Assembly (NCBI GenBank): GCA_047495785.1
Contig: JBLDXI010000023.1
Span: 372,001 to 436,000, forward strand
DNA from: Lepidodermella squamata
Lineage: Eukaryota; Gastrotricha
Direction of reading: 5' to 3'
DNA length: 64,000 nt
Made by a program: the position numbers and the translations under genes. The first letter of the stretch is position 1. Every line of letters begins with the position of its first letter. The notes beneath the pieces were generated by a model that saw nothing but the letters and a program-made list of their open reading frames with translations, was not told the DNA's origin and searched no databases. Below, one piece after another: positions 1 to 11,970 of this stretch.

Positions 1-759
1 ATTTAGGATCACTCGACTCTGTCAAATTAACGATAATTGATATCATTTTGATCATCGTGAAGTGTTTTCTGCTCGATCTAATGCTATGAGATATTAAACT
101 TGATCGAAATTGGGTGGATACCTCGTCTCGATGCTTATTTTATCCCGAAAAGTTCAGTAACTGAAGAATAAATATCAATGCTGTGTGTTATTTCAATTGA
201 AATATAATGCGCTTTGAAAGGCATGAAAATCAAGCACATGATTTACAAGCCTTCATAAAAAAGCGTGAATTAGGGTCTCAAAAATCCTTGTATTTCATGC
301 CCCCAAGTTAGGGCTCGATTTTTTTCCCCAAATTCATGTCGCGTGCTGAGATTCATGCCTTAGAAAACTGAATTCATGCCTTTTTTTTTCCTGTGTAGCC
401 ATTGGGCGATACACTTTTCCCGTGTTCACATAGCCATGACCAATTATTATCATTATTTCTGAGCGGTTCAGACAATTTATCTGTTAATTTTTTAATTTGT
501 TGAAGACTCCGAAAATCAAAATAATTTAGTACAGAGTACAGAGCCAGATTTAGCGAAATCGGCGCTAAATTTGGCTTACAGATCTGGCGCGTGCCGTATT
601 TTTTTGCTGATGATCAGCGGCGAAAGCAATAAAATCCATTCATTACTATCATTGCGACTACGGCATCACACCTGCCAGTTGTTTTTCTGTTTCGGTAGAC
701 AAGCAAGCTTTATTCAAATCCAGAAACACTAAAGGTCTACATGGTCACCTGGTGCTGTT
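1..759. other. Intergenic, no gene seen
   Basis: AT-rich sequence downstream of the first receptor gene. I see no open frame, repeat or RNA gene that I can support. Confidence 0.5.
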
Positions 760-3042
760 TCAGCGGCGTAAGAAAGCCGGATACAGCCAAGTAGCTGATT
801 CTAACATCGAAAATATAAGAGCAGCATAGCTGATAGCTACGTCTTGGTTTATCGGATGATCTGCTAAAATAACAGCGATCAAAATACCAGCTGGTAGCAA
901 AGCAGCGCCAAATATTGCTGAGATACAAGCAGCAGAAAATTCTCGGCAATTCTTAGCGAGTCCTTTGATATGGTTCAAGTGAAAAGCTGCCATCAACGCC
1001 CCAATCAAAAACAGCAGTTGAATCGCTCCAAGAGCAGCAATCAAAGTAAAACCTTCAAGACTCATGGAACATCGTAAAAGCCAGGTTTCCTCCAACGTAT
1101 CGACAAGCTCAAAGTAAACTGGCTGGACAAAGGACTCCTCTCGGCATTTGATCCCATTTACCGCTAGCCATGCAGCAGAAATTCCGAAGCATGGCAGAAT
1201 AAGTAAACATCCCGCATAAACACTTTTTCGGTCGAATATTTTGCAGTAATTTTGAGGAAGTTGTAAAACAGGCTTCGTCCATATCGAAGTTGTTACCGAG
1301 GAGACGCGAGACCTGTGGGATGGAAATGGAGTCGCTGTAGACTTGCGATTGTCTATCAAACTTTCCCGGATGTTTTTTCGTACGAAAACTCTGATAACAT
1401 TCAAACGTGCTGTTATCAAACTACAAATCACGAGGAGTCCCAAACCAAGGCTAGCGAATGAGGCTGTTTCGATTTGCGTAGTTCTGTCTAACACGAAAAG
1501 CAAGCATGAAACGTTGAGGAGCAAACATCCGAACAGTCCCACTAGCTTCAACTTCCGGTAGTTCCAACAGGATGAAGGTTTGTCGAGTGCAATCGCGACA
1601 ATGCTCGAAATTTGCACTACAGACAACAGGGCATTGAATACGGAAATAATGTAAAAAGCAGGTCGATTGACCCTTAGAAAATTAATGTGAACTAAAGGTC
1701 GATCACGAGGTGGATATCCCAGAATCCAATTTGCTCTCGCAACCTTTTGTAGGGGAAAACTTCGAAGGTCAAATTCGCCGAAAGTTTTGTTCAAGCTCTG
1801 TTTTACCAGATAAATTGCATGCATACCATCTGATTGACTCCACTGGGTAACAGCAAAAATGTCACCTAACAGCTGGCCAGTTTTGCTGTAGGATGTTTTG
1901 CCAACCCTGACACCATCATACTCAAGAGCCAAAATCGCCTCATTCGCAATCTTCACCACAATTTCGGGCTGGCTGCTGTAGTCTCGCAACGACAGGCTGA
2001 ACTCATCTTTCAGCCTACGTTCTGTCTCATTCAAAGCCATAGCCAAGTTGGACAGAGTGTCGTGCACTAGATATGACGCAGTAAACTCATCTGGGGTCAA
2101 ATTCGTCTCTCGAATGATGTATTTCTCAAACTGTTCTGCAGTATCTCCCAAATCGGAGATGCGGCCGTAACTAACTGGCTTGGCTGCATTTCCGATGTAA
2201 AACGACTGTTTCGCTTGCTCCTTCAACACTTCAGCCGGACAACCTGGTGAAGGTGATAACCCGAAAGCGATAACGGTGACTACGAAGACATAACGCGGGC
2301 CAGTTATCCCAGCTTTATAGGCCTCGCATAGAAACTTTGGTACATAGACTGAGCTCGTAGCGGTTACCACGATAACTCGAAGTCCTGTTCGCTTTAGAAT
2401 GTCGATAAAATCAAGTGTTACATCGTTCATTATGTCAAAAAATGGAACTTCAATCCCGTTTAGAACGGCCTGGTCGTGAAAAAATAAAGCTGTAACGAAA
2501 TCGTTGGTATTAGTCGTAGTCGCAATGAGACCAACTTTCCGCCAAGAACCGATAGCTTTGACAAAACTCAACATAGCCATTGCTGAGTTTTTCGAGGTGG
2601 CGACTGAGAGACACAAATTAGGGTACTGCTTTCGGTCTGTCAAAAAGGGAGCGTTGCAAAATGATGACAGCGAAATAATGCTGAGGTGATGCAAGAATGG
2701 ACCAATTGCCTTACATCCAGTTGAAATTCCCGGCCCAGCGATTATTGGCGAAAGAAGGACATCTTGCTCTCTTTGGTAGCTGATCAACCGCTGGGCGCTT
2801 TGCGTTCCAAGGACCTCGTCTTTCATGTCGAATTCAATGTGATAATCCCGCAGAATGTCATCTCGCGAATTGATAATGTCTTCAACATAGCGTTGAGCTA
2901 CAACCCCAGCCTTAACCTGTTTCGGGTCGATTAGGTAAATAGGGATGAGATGCAAAACTCGGAGTCTGGTTTTGTTGCTGTCTTGGCTGATAGCAAGATT
3001 TATCATCAGAGCGATGGCTGTCGTGAAAATAAGGTTAGGCAT
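760..3042 (-). CDS. Class C GPCR, GABA-B-receptor-like (receptor A)
   Basis: Single-exon gene for 760 residues. The N-terminus is a hydrophobic signal peptide ending near AISQ, followed by an N-glycosylatable NKTRLR stretch that all paralogues share. Residues about 25-440 form a Venus-flytrap ligand-binding domain; the segment LCEAYKAGITGPRYVFV corresponds to the conserved GABA-B element around CEAYK. The link PPRDRP (about residue 442) leads straight into seven membrane segments with no cysteine-rich domain, which is the GABA-B rather than the mGluR layout. A Cys in the third membrane segment and Cys residues in loop 2 could form the usual disulphide. The protein stops within a few residues of TM7 (YPAFLRR), so it lacks the coiled-coil tail of classical GABA-B subunits. 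It is the most divergent member here. No lesions are seen. Ligand and G protein are unknown. Confidence 0.88.
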   Translation of the reverse strand: MPNLIFTTAIALMINLAISQDSNKTRLRVLHLIPIYLIDPKQVKAGVVAQRYVEDIINSRDDILRDYHIEFDMKDEVLGTQSAQRLISYQREQDVLLSPIIAGPGISTGCKAIGPFLHHLSIISLSSFCNAPFLTDRKQYPNLCLSVATSKNSAMAMLSFVKAIGSWRKVGLIATTTNTNDFVTALFFHDQAVLNGIEVPFFDIMNDVTLDFIDILKRTGLRVIVVTATSSVYVPKFLCEAYKAGITGPRYVFVVTVIAFGLSPSPGCPAEVLKEQAKQSFYIGNAAKPVSYGRISDLGDTAEQFEKYIIRETNLTPDEFTASYLVHDTLSNLAMALNETERRLKDEFSLSLRDYSSQPEIVVKIANEAILALEYDGVRVGKTSYSKTGQLLGDIFAVTQWSQSDGMHAIYLVKQSLNKTFGEFDLRSFPLQKVARANWILGYPPRDRPLVHINFLRVNRPAFYIISVFNALLSVVQISSIVAIALDKPSSCWNYRKLKLVGLFGCLLLNVSCLLFVLDRTTQIETASFASLGLGLLVICSLITARLNVIRVFVRKNIRESLIDNRKSTATPFPSHRSRVSSVTTSIWTKPVLQLPQNYCKIFDRKSVYAGCLLILPCFGISAAWLAVNGIKCREESFVQPVYFELVDTLEETWLLRCSMSLEGFTLIAALGAIQLLFLIGALMAAFHLNHIKGLAKNCREFSAACISAIFGAALLPAGILIAVILADHPINQDVAISYAALIFSMLESATWLYPAFLRR

Positions 3043-3366
3043 TATATTGAATATGATACATCGTTGAGTTTGCTTGTGCTTTATATATCCCTAGTTTGGG
3101 TACACTTGAAATATTTCCTGCAAGTCGCGGACTTCCTTGCACCACCAAACGCGGGTGTTTTCGTCAAGAGTTGAGATGGATTCTCAGCGGTCAAATTTCG
3201 CAAATAGCACGGTAGAACTGATCCTAAGCGATGTCCATCTCACATTTCTTGGTCTATTTAAGGTATCTAGTCTAGGTTAACATTCGTTTGAGTGGTTATA
3301 TAAAGCTTGAAAAAATCGAAATTCATAGCGTATCATAGAGCTGAAATCTTGGCAATTTGCTGTAAA
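3043..3366. other. Upstream flank of receptor A
   Basis: Likely promoter region of the minus-strand receptor A gene. No clear TATA box or repeat is identified. Confidence 0.3.
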
Positions 3367-3710
3367 CTATTCTTCTACAGATTGCACGGTAAATCCGTTC
3401 AGAATGTTTAACTGCACTACACTCCATGCGTGGTTGATCGAAAGCCAGGCTATTAATAGTCCGAAGCGTAGTATCGAAATAATAGAACAGGCTGAGAGAA
3501 TGCTTTTACGATGACGAGTCTTTCGATACGTTGTCGGAAGTTGAAACATGTGTTTTGATAGAATATGTGAATGGTAAGACAGTTAGTAGGAGGCGTGGAG
3601 GCATACTTTTAGACAGCTCCTATCGTGATTAAGCCGAAGAACATTTAATAGAAGGTGGAAATTTATTTGAATACAGACGAGAGGAAATCTAGTTTGCGAA
3701 AAGTCCACTG
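3367..3710 (-). pseudogene. Receptor relic, TM4 region (copy 1)
   Basis: The minus-strand translation retains a stretch like QLPTTYRK...SILSACSII...FGLLIAWLSIN, which lines up with the segment before and through TM4 of the intact receptors (YxKIDRL...ILSIPSFGLxxAW). Flanking receptor sequence is missing. The same block recurs at about 11136-11440 with high identity, so a decayed fragment was itself duplicated. Confidence 0.6.
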
Positions 3711-4300
3711 AGGAATTGATGAACTATTGATGAACTGATGCGCTAAACTAAGCGTAAGTAAAGGTCGTAATAATAAAACAGCCTGATGGCAATAACGGAG
3801 TACTTTCAGTACTTTAAACTGATCACTTTGCCAAATATCAGGTCATCGCTTATCGCTGGCAAGGAAAGGCGTCCGATCTGTAGATCTTTCGGTATAGACT
3901 GAGGAAGAACCGAAAGATAGCCTCTGCTCACAATCCCTACTCGGTTTGGTTGTAGCTGGCCCGTCACTGTGCTACGTCGCCTTGAATTCAGCTGTGCTCG
4001 AGGCGAACACGATGTACTCATCGCATTTATCAAAGCGCAAGGCGAGGAGCCGTATCGAATGAGTACTCAAATCGCGGTTAACGGCTCCTCAACAAATTCA
4101 GACGTGCGCACGCCAAATATCCTATGTCCATACATGATCGAAAATGAGATGCTTTCAGTTTCGATCTTAGGCTTTTCAAGCTAGTCAGCAAATTCAAAAT
4201 TTCTTTGTTCATACTTACTAAAACCAATTTTATAAAAAAATGGGCACATGAATCGAACTTAGTATTAATTTATTAATTAGGATAGCAAAAGCTCACTTTA
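3711..4300. other. Decayed intergenic sequence
   Basis: Lies between two receptor relics. It may contain further degraded receptor sequence, but no segment can be aligned by eye. Confidence 0.3.
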
Positions 4301-4314
4301 ACAACAACCGTTAC

Positions 4315-4560
4315 TAACATGAAGCTACTAACATGAAGTAGTTCATAAAGCTGATAGCTGACTGCTGATCGACCGGATTCGCAGATAGAGGCAGCTTACA
4401 GGTTAGAATCGCCTAAAGACAGAATCGCCTAAATCGAGGCCATGAATTCACGACATTCTTAGCAAGACCCAGTATTTACTTGAGTTTGAATACAACCAAC
4501 ATCGCGGCAATAAGAAGCAACATCTGATAGACCGTGAAACTCAGCGAGTCATTTTCGCGA
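4315..4560 (-). pseudogene. Receptor relic, TM5-TM7 fragment
   Basis: The plus-strand words GATAGCTGACTGCTGATC, CATGAATTCACGACATTCTT and GCGGCAATAAGAAGC match, in the same order, the 3' ends of the neighbouring receptor genes (compare 4690-4900 and 12045-12240), but with deletions and no open frame. It is the remnant of a receptor 3' end directly downstream of the copy at 4617-6886. Confidence 0.65.
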
Positions 4561-4616
4561 TGCCGGTACTGTTGTTGTGCCGGTGTTGTGCCTTCACATA
4601 TGACTCGCTGCGTTTG

Positions 4617-6886
4617 TTAAGTTGACCCTTTTTCATGGATGACTGCGGGATAAAGCCAGGAAGCCGACATCATCAGGGAAAAAGTAACAATTATTAAACT
4701 GATAGCTGACTGCTGATCAACCGGATTCTCAACAAGCGTATAGCCAATCAAGACACCTGCAGGCAGCATAGATGCGCTTATTAGCACAGAGACACACGAC
4801 GCCATAAATTCGCGGCAATTTTTTGACACACCTGGAATTTGCTTTAGTTTGAACGCAACCAGCAACGCGGCAATAAGAAGCGACATCTGATAGACCGTAA
4901 AAGCGCCCAATAGCGACCACATCGATTGGGTACATTTCACAAAGCAAGTTTCTTCGATTTCGTCCAATATTTCATCGTATTTGGGTCGGAAGTTGGTCTC
5001 TTCACGGCAATCAACGTCTTGCACAACCGCCCATGCTACTATGAGCCCTAAACTAGGAATAGAAAGGATGGCTGTGACCTTCGCAGTGAGCTCGTCGATA
5101 TTCGTGTAATGTTTTGAAGTTAGTTTAACTGTGCTTATCTGATCACGACTTGAGATGCTCCCGAATACCGACTCGGTCGTTAATCGGGTCGGTAATCTTC
5201 CAACCGACCGCAGCCTGAGGTCAGCTGTCCCTTGGCGACACAAGTCCTTCAAAACAGATCGCAGAACAAAAATTCTCGACGTAACACAGCTGCAGACGAT
5301 ACCTAGTCCTAAACCGAGCAGGAAATACGAGGCAATTTCGATGTTTTTGTCATTTTCCGCGGAGAATAGCGCAGAAGATATGGTTAGAAAAATACAGCCT
5401 GATATGCTAATTATCTTTGAGAATCGATAATGGTGAAAGCGCTTGTTGAGAATAATTGCGAAGATGCCAGAAGTTTCGAGGGCGAATGCTAACGTGATGG
5501 TAAACGAGCTCACAACTTTGAAAGCGAGCGAAACATGAAGGTGAACAATTCGAAGCAATGGTCGATCTCGGGGAGGTGAGCCGAGAATCCACTCAATCTT
5601 CAAACTGGTGGGTGTTAGCGTTACATTTTCGCCATGACTTTGCTGGGCAAAGAAGACCTGGCGTTTGCCTCTTGATTTCGACCATTGCATAACTGTTTGC
5701 AGACCGCCTACCAGCTGGCCGTTCTTGTCGTATGACGTCTTCCCAACCCTTAGCGTGTTGTACTCGAGCGATGAAACAGCGTTTCTAGCTGTTCTAGCTA
5801 CAATTTCAGGGTGAGTAGGGTAGTCGCGCAGAGATAAGTTGAACTCAGATTTCAGCCGGCGATCGGTTTCATTCAGAGCTAATAAGACATTACTCAAAGT
5901 CGAGTGGATAACGAAAGATGTGATATACTCCTCCGGTAACATGTCTGTCGCTTGCGTCATGTACCGCTCGAATTCTGCGACTGTATCGCCTAAATCACTG
6001 ACAGCGTCATTGCCAGACGTCTTAGGCAGATTTTCGATGTAAAACGACTGTCTGTTTTGCTCTTGCAAGACAGTTAAAGGGCAATCAGTGACAGGTGTGT
6101 ACGAAAAGAAAGCAGAAGCATGCAGAATGAAAACGAATCGAGGACCGGTGAGCCCAGCTTTGTAAGCCTCACACAGAAACCGACTCACTGTGCCAATGAC
6201 TCACTGTGCCAAATACCAATGAGGATAATTCGGATCCCAGACTGTTTCAACGAATCAACAAAATCGCGTGTGAACTCATTCATTGAATTGAAAAATGGAA
6301 CTTCGATCCCGTTAGAGATTGCCATGTCATGAAAGGCTAAAGCTGACGCGAAGTCGGTCGCATCGTTGGTCGTTGTTAGTATAGCCAACCTCTTCCAGTT
6401 TCCAACATTTTTCACGAAGCTGAACATTGTACGCACCGTTATTTCTGAGGTCGGCTGTGATAGAAACAAGTTCGAGTACGAGGCAGAAATCCTGCAGTAC
6501 GTTGAGATGGAAACCAAGTTGATATGGGGCAGTGCCGGGCGGAGTGATTTACAACTCGCCGCGATACCAGGTCCGATAATGATAGGTGCCTGCAGACCCT
6601 GCTCATCTCTTTGGAAACCAAAAAGTTCATTCACTGCTCGCATTCCCACCATTTCGTCGCGAACTACGAGTTCGATTTCATAGTCTCGCAGGATGTCGCC
6701 TCGAGCGTTGATGATTTCAGTCACGTACGGTCTAACGATGGCGCCAGCTCGTAAAATTTTAGGGTCGACGTAGGCAATAGGGGTCAAGTAGAGAATTCGG
6801 AGCCGCGTTTTGTTTTGCGCATCGCACGAGCGAAAGCAGCAGAATAGAGTGGCAACCACGAAAATTATCATTATTGGGCCTCTCAT
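4617..6886 (-). pseudogene. GABA-B-like receptor, disrupted (receptor C)
   Basis: Close paralogue of the receptors at 11971 and 15753. The upstream frame runs from the ATG at 6886 (MRGPIM; an in-frame ATG at 6931 is less likely because paralogues start near 6886) through about 230 residues of Venus-flytrap domain, then stops after IILIGIWHSESLAQ. The downstream frame (to 4617) resumes at SRFLCEAYKAG and continues through the rest of the flytrap domain and all seven membrane segments to VIHEKGST. At the break (about 6190-6220) the 15-mer GACTCACTGTGCCAA occurs twice, 16 bases apart. Removing one copy does not fully restore frame, so the local change was more complex. Either a young pseudogene or an assembly or allele problem; the rest of both frames is clean. 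Confidence 0.75.
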
Positions 6887-7459
6887 GTCAATGTAGGAAA
6901 AGAATGAACTAGAATAACCGGTAATGCACAAAGTTGAAAGAAATTTGGATGTTCCGTAGCGCGTGAATTTTCCAGATCTTAAAATAGACTCTCGCGTATG
7001 TGGGGAAATAATACGCGAGCAATTATGATACAGTGAGAACTTGTAGAACCGGACTAAAGTAGCGTCCGGTTTTCGGCAAGTCCGGTCTAAACGACCAAAT
7101 TTGTTCTATTAGCCTCTGAGAAAGCCACAAAATCGACCGGTTCACAGAAATTCCGGTGTAGACGACTCCGGTAAACAAAGCTTTCACCGTATATCAATAG
7201 TCTGCTGCTTTAACCTAACAAAACCGTCTCTCTAAATTTGCGTGAAAATAACAATTTCAGCTGCAATGGACTAACTTCGGCCTGTTCTATGTTTTCTCAG
7301 ATTTGGAAAATTCGATAATAAATATCGATAATAAATATAGAGCCCGTTTAGCAAATTTCAGCTTTTTGGGGATTTTGCTTAAAGGGCTCTGTATTTCCAC
7401 TAGAATTTAATTAGACTTTACTTATAGCTGGATTATTATAACTTATTTATCAGAATATT
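6887..7459. other. Upstream flank of receptor C, no gene seen
   Basis: Contains a short 5' block shared with other receptor copies (TTCTAGTTCATTC on the minus strand, within 45 bases of the ATG). The remainder has repeated CCGGT-type words but no coding sequence. Confidence 0.4.
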
Positions 7460-7713
7460 TTTTAGCGGAACCAAATTTGCATGTTGGGGAACCTAATTCT
7501 AGATATGCAAAACGAGCTTTTCGAATGATTATTTCTACCAAATTGAGGCATTGTATGAATTCCACAGTGAAGAATTCGTCTATACACAATTTAACGCTGA
7601 ATTTAAAGATGATATATTTTGAATTACACATGCTGATCAACCATGCAATACTTGAAAGTTTCAACAAGTGGTTTCAGGCTCATTGAAAATTCCAAAATTC
7701 GGTTCCGCTAAAA
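7460..7713. mobile_element. MITE-like element with 19-bp inverted ends
   Basis: The left end TTTTAGCGGAACCAAATTT (7460-7478) and the right end AAATTCGGTTCCGCTAAAA (7695-7713) are inverted repeats with 18 of 19 positions matching. The 254-bp element has no coding capacity. No target-site duplication is clear. Confidence 0.55.
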
Positions 7714-8714
7714 GTAGGGCCCCTTATTGATGAGGGATTTTGATATGTTGCCTTGTGTATAGCCGAGGGTCTGAGCTTAGCAATAATAATGACGTGCGAT
7801 CAACATTCAGTATCATGTTAAAAACCAGGAAGAGGAAGGGGACTATCGAGTCGAGTCAAACATTGAGCACATTTTATAGAGGCATATGGGCGATTGAATT
7901 GGTTTGAAAGTATGCGTGATAAATTAACCACGCATTGTGGACACGACCTTGTATTGCGCTTGTATTGAAGAGGAGGGTAGGCTTCAGCAGATTCATCCTG
8001 TACCACCTAAACGTGATCGTTTTTATCGAGAGGACCGCGTCAATGCTTCGTCCATGGCATATCGGCTTTCGGAATAGAATCTAGGAGTCTCACGTTTAGC
8101 AACTCCTCTGAGTTCAATGTAGATCATTATCATGACGCAAAGCTGTGGTGTCACGCAAGGCAAGTGCAACTTAGTTGCGGAATGAGAGAGCTCATTAAAA
8201 TGGCAATGACCCTTTTCATCAGGCAAATGTGTTCATCCATCCGACAGTAGGTTTTGGGAAATGAGAAAAGTTCAAGAGGGGCTGGGGGCTCGGTTGCAGG
8301 ATATGAAATAATCCCGAAGTTGATATTGAACGAGCGAACGGTAATTTGATTTGGGTGTATTAGATCTCGAGACGAGACGAGAGTCATGCTTTTATATAAT
8401 ACCCATGCATTTCCTGGACGTCATTATGACGTAACGATGCTTTTAAACTTATTTAAAGTCGATTGGAGCTGGAGATCGAATCAAACTAACATAATTTGCT
8501 CTCCAATGGTGGCTTTTGAACCTTTTTCCATGCTTTTTCCATGCCATTTCCAGCGAATAAATATCACCTGAAAAACTGCCAGCGTCATCTTGGCCACTAA
8601 TCATGTCGGCTACTCATAAACGGCAATCTGAAACGTGCAGTTTCACCCAACTCAGGCAAACACGTGTGCTGTGGCGCGTAAAACTGTACAGCGTTGGAAA
8701 TGTTCGAACGGCAT
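7714..8714. other. Intergenic, no gene seen
   Basis: No supported coding region, RNA or repeat in this stretch. Confidence 0.4.
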
Positions 8715-10611
8715 TACAGTGCTCCCTCGTTAGTGGCACCCTCCTTAAAAGAACTCCCTCGTTTGTAGACCGTAATTTTGGACCCTGCTAAATAAATTAG
8801 TTGTAAATTTTTAATTAAACATAAAATAATTATTTGATGGATTAAACAAATTAAGCGTGAAAATTTAAAATAATAAAGCGTTCCTAGAAACCCAGCGGCG
8901 CGTTGTCGTGGTTTTGAGAGATCCAGTTATTTCAAGTTTAGTTCAGACGAGTTGAAAGATCATCAGTGCATTAAGCTGTTCTTGTGGCTTTGAAATGGTT
9001 GTGATTATGCAACAGAGTGTGTGGATTAGCTGCCACTCAGGTCGCGCTGCGAGTCGTCTTGCTTTTTTGTTAAACTTTTCCATCAGAAGTTACGCCAGTT
9101 TATCAGACAAAATCAGCAATTCTTTTCAATAACTATAAAAATTCCCGTCAATCTTCTATCTCCTTGATTCGCAGATTTTTCCTTAGGTCAATTGCTAATC
9201 AACCAATAGACTCATCTGAATTGCCCTGATTTTTCATTTATTAGCTTTTTCCCGGCCAGAAAATCTCTTGAAATTTACCAGCATGTTCAAATTAGGATAT
9301 AAATCGTCTTTTTTTAAGGAAACTGAAACTTGAGTTTTTCCCAATTTTGTTCCCGGCTGTGTTGCGTAATCATGAAGAATCACGTCCTTGTTTCAAGATT
9401 TATTTTAATTTCGATACATGGAATTATTCTCATAAAATTGGACCGATTTTATTCGTTCCAGTTGACCTGAGTTATCGGAATTATAAGTCGATTTTCGATA
9501 GTCGATAGGCCTGATCTAACATGAAACTGGCTGCCACTACTCTACGATTTCATTGCTCAACGCCTTGGCAATTTTACGGGTTTTTTCACAACTTTTAATC
9601 ATTCGATTTTTCTTTGAAAATCGCAACATCCCGAGGAGGGGCGGCGGGAGCTTCTGCCCGATTTTTTACCTTTCTCTGATCTTAATAGGCAATAGGCCAG
9701 TCGAATAAAATTCAGATCACGCCTGATAAGATACAAATTTATTCCATTCAATCAAAACACCTATCGAATCGTTCCCTCTCGACGGAACCACACGTCTTAT
9801 GCCTTGAAATCGGTCCGTGATTGCTCAATGACATTAATTCGATGAATTTGAAAAAGAAAAAGTCAGGTGAACCACGAAATAATTATCGAAATTACATATT
9901 TCATCTTAATTGTTTCAAATTTCATATTATTTTTACACACCTTGGATGCTTGGATTGAATTCTCTCTTGGATGCGCCCTAAGCCCACCCGTGGCCGGCGT
10001 TAATTTATATTACTATTTCGAAATAAAACACCCTGCTGCTTATTTTTAAATAATTCCACGATTTATAGGCGAAGCATGAGTTCTGAATTGAACACTGCAT
10101 TATCTTGAGAATGTTTGGCTGAATTTGCTGTTGATTAATTCAGAAGTATTGTGGTAAATCTTGACCAAGGTGATTGATTTTTTAAGCTGTTATTTCAAAT
10201 GAAATTTGTTTGCGAAATCGGACGAGCTGGGCATTTTTGAAGTAAATTGAACTAATGAGATTCCAGGTTTTTTTACTCTGAGTTAGTTAACCTCAGGCAG
10301 GACTTAAAATCAGAGTAAAAACACAAGACCAGCCAGTCAAATCAAAACCGCCCTGGCAAATAAGAATAAAAACTTGGCGACGAACTTATGATTCATAGTG
10401 TTATTGTTTCACAGCCTTTAGCGAGCGAAATTTGTAATGCCACGTAATCCGTGTCCGTCTCTTTCTGCGCGTTGGCATGGCAACTGTCTTAAGGCGTAGA
10501 AACGGTCTATTTTTAGCTTCTGCATTCAATTACAGCCCTCGTTATAGCTTTCCCTTGTTAAAAGACCGGGTCTGGCTCCCGACCCAGTGCTTTTATCGAG
10601 GGAGCACTGTA
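8715..10611. mobile_element. Possible Tc1/mariner-type non-autonomous element
   Basis: TACAGTGCTCCCTCG (8715-8729) and CGAGGGAGCACTGTA (10597-10611) are perfect 15-bp inverted repeats including flanking TA dinucleotides, as expected for Tc1/mariner/pogo ends. The 1.9 kb between them has no transposase and carries a second dispersed repeat at about 9958-10045. The two ends could belong to separate insertions. Confidence 0.4.
9958..10045 (+). repeat. Dispersed repeat, copy 1
   Basis: The words TCTTGGATGCGCCCTAAGCC and ATTTCGAAATAAAACA recur at 54750-54870, where a short sequence ending in GAGGGAGCACTG separates them before a TA. The copy here looks like the version without that insertion. Confidence 0.55.
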
Positions 10612-10945
10612 TCTTGAAGAGGCCAAGGGTAATTTCAAAGCCATCAGCTATCGGTGACTTTAAACAGCGCGTTTCCACCTCGTCGGACAGAAAGTACCCG
10701 ACAACGCCCCGACTCTTGCCACCAAATTTGGCGATACAATTTCCACTGAACTGCGTTGTCGTCATCAGTATTAAGACGTCTGGCTGAAAAGACGAGGCGG
10801 TGGTAGTTGAGTACTTGAAGCGCATGTGGTGGCGGCGCCCAGGTAACAACTTAGCGAAAAGCCAGCATAATAATCGAGGGATGTGAATCTGCTGGTTGAG
10901 ATTTCCGGTATGTAGATCAACTGAAAGATGGAAGGTTCCTGCTCA
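10526..10945 (-). other. Long open stretch, uncertain coding
   Basis: One minus-strand frame stays open for about 140 codons without a convincing initiator. The composition is balanced (for example SFQPDVLILMTTTQFSG), but no family was recognised, and it partly overlaps the right end of the putative Tc1-type element. It could be an exon relic or chance. Confidence 0.2.
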
Positions 10946-11135
10946 CCACTCAACCTCGACCACCAGGTGCACGACTGAGCGGCCAGTCATACGGTAGGCC
11001 GAGGCCTTGATTAACGATAATTCCACTCGGCTGAACGAACTTGCGGTCGAGCCTGCCCAGCCCGAAGCAACTGAAGGGCTTATCAAGCGCAGCCATCCAA
11101 TCGAGACTGCTACTTATTATTTTACTTCCATTTCA

Positions 11136-11440
11136 GAATGTTTAACTGCACTACACTCCATGCGTGGTTGATCGAAAGCCAGGCTATTAATAGTCCGAAG
11201 CGTAGTATCGAAATAATGGAACAAGCTGACAGGATGCTTTTACGATCAAGAGTCTTTGGATACGTTGTCGGAACTTGATAATTGTGTTTTGATAGAAAAT
11301 TTGAACGGTGCGACAGTTAGTAGGAGGCGTGGACTTTTAGACAGCTCCCATCGTGTTAACGCCGAAGAAAACTTAATAGAAGGCAGACATTTAGTTGTAT
11401 ACAGACGAGACGTTTTTGGAAATCCAGTTTGCGAAAAGTG
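11136..11440 (-). pseudogene. Receptor relic, TM4 region (copy 2)
   Basis: Near-identical partner of the relic at 3401-3710, starting at CAGAATGTTTAACTGCACTA in both. It encodes the degraded TM4 neighbourhood of a receptor on the minus strand, and sits downstream of receptor E as the other copy sits upstream of receptor C. Confidence 0.55.
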
Positions 11441-11970
11441 CAGACATGTGCATACACGTGCTTGGTTTCTTTCGGCAACTGCTCTGAAAAATCCACATTC
11501 TGGCGGGAAAGCAGTATACATATTTACCAAAGATCCCCCTCCCTAATCCACCCGTTCTTCGAACACCTCTTTTTCCCAGCCTCTTTTAATACCTAATCAA
11601 GAGCCAGAAGTTTTTAAATCAGCTTAATCATGAAGAAGGATTCGCTTTATTCCACATCTTGTTCCAAATCAGTGTGCGAAGTACGGGGGGACCTCAAGAA
11701 ATCACAGGGAAGAAATTCCCAAAAATACCACAGGTTCAAATGAGCTAAAATTGCTCGTGTTGGTCTCTGCAGTGCCGTGTCGTCATGCCGACTGGTCATA
11801 TTCATATTCAGACACCAGGCGTTGAATATTAAGTAAGTGGTTCCTTAGCGTTAAAACATTCGACACGCGACACTCAGTCCAAACACATTATGAAAGCAAA
11901 GAAAATCAATCCTTAATCCAATTAATTCTTATAAAGACAGGTGTTCAAGATAGTTCCTTTGGGGTTGTCT
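11441..11970. other. Intergenic, no gene seen
   Basis: 3' flank of receptor E. Nothing else supported. Confidence 0.4.

Noticed and set aside
3806-4184. Open frames on both strands between receptor relics
   Set aside because: No alignment by eye to any receptor segment, composition unlike neighbouring coding sequence, and no splice context.
11246-11530. Overlapping 94- and 96-codon frames on opposite strands
   Set aside because: They lie over the duplicated receptor relic and read it out of frame; chance frames.
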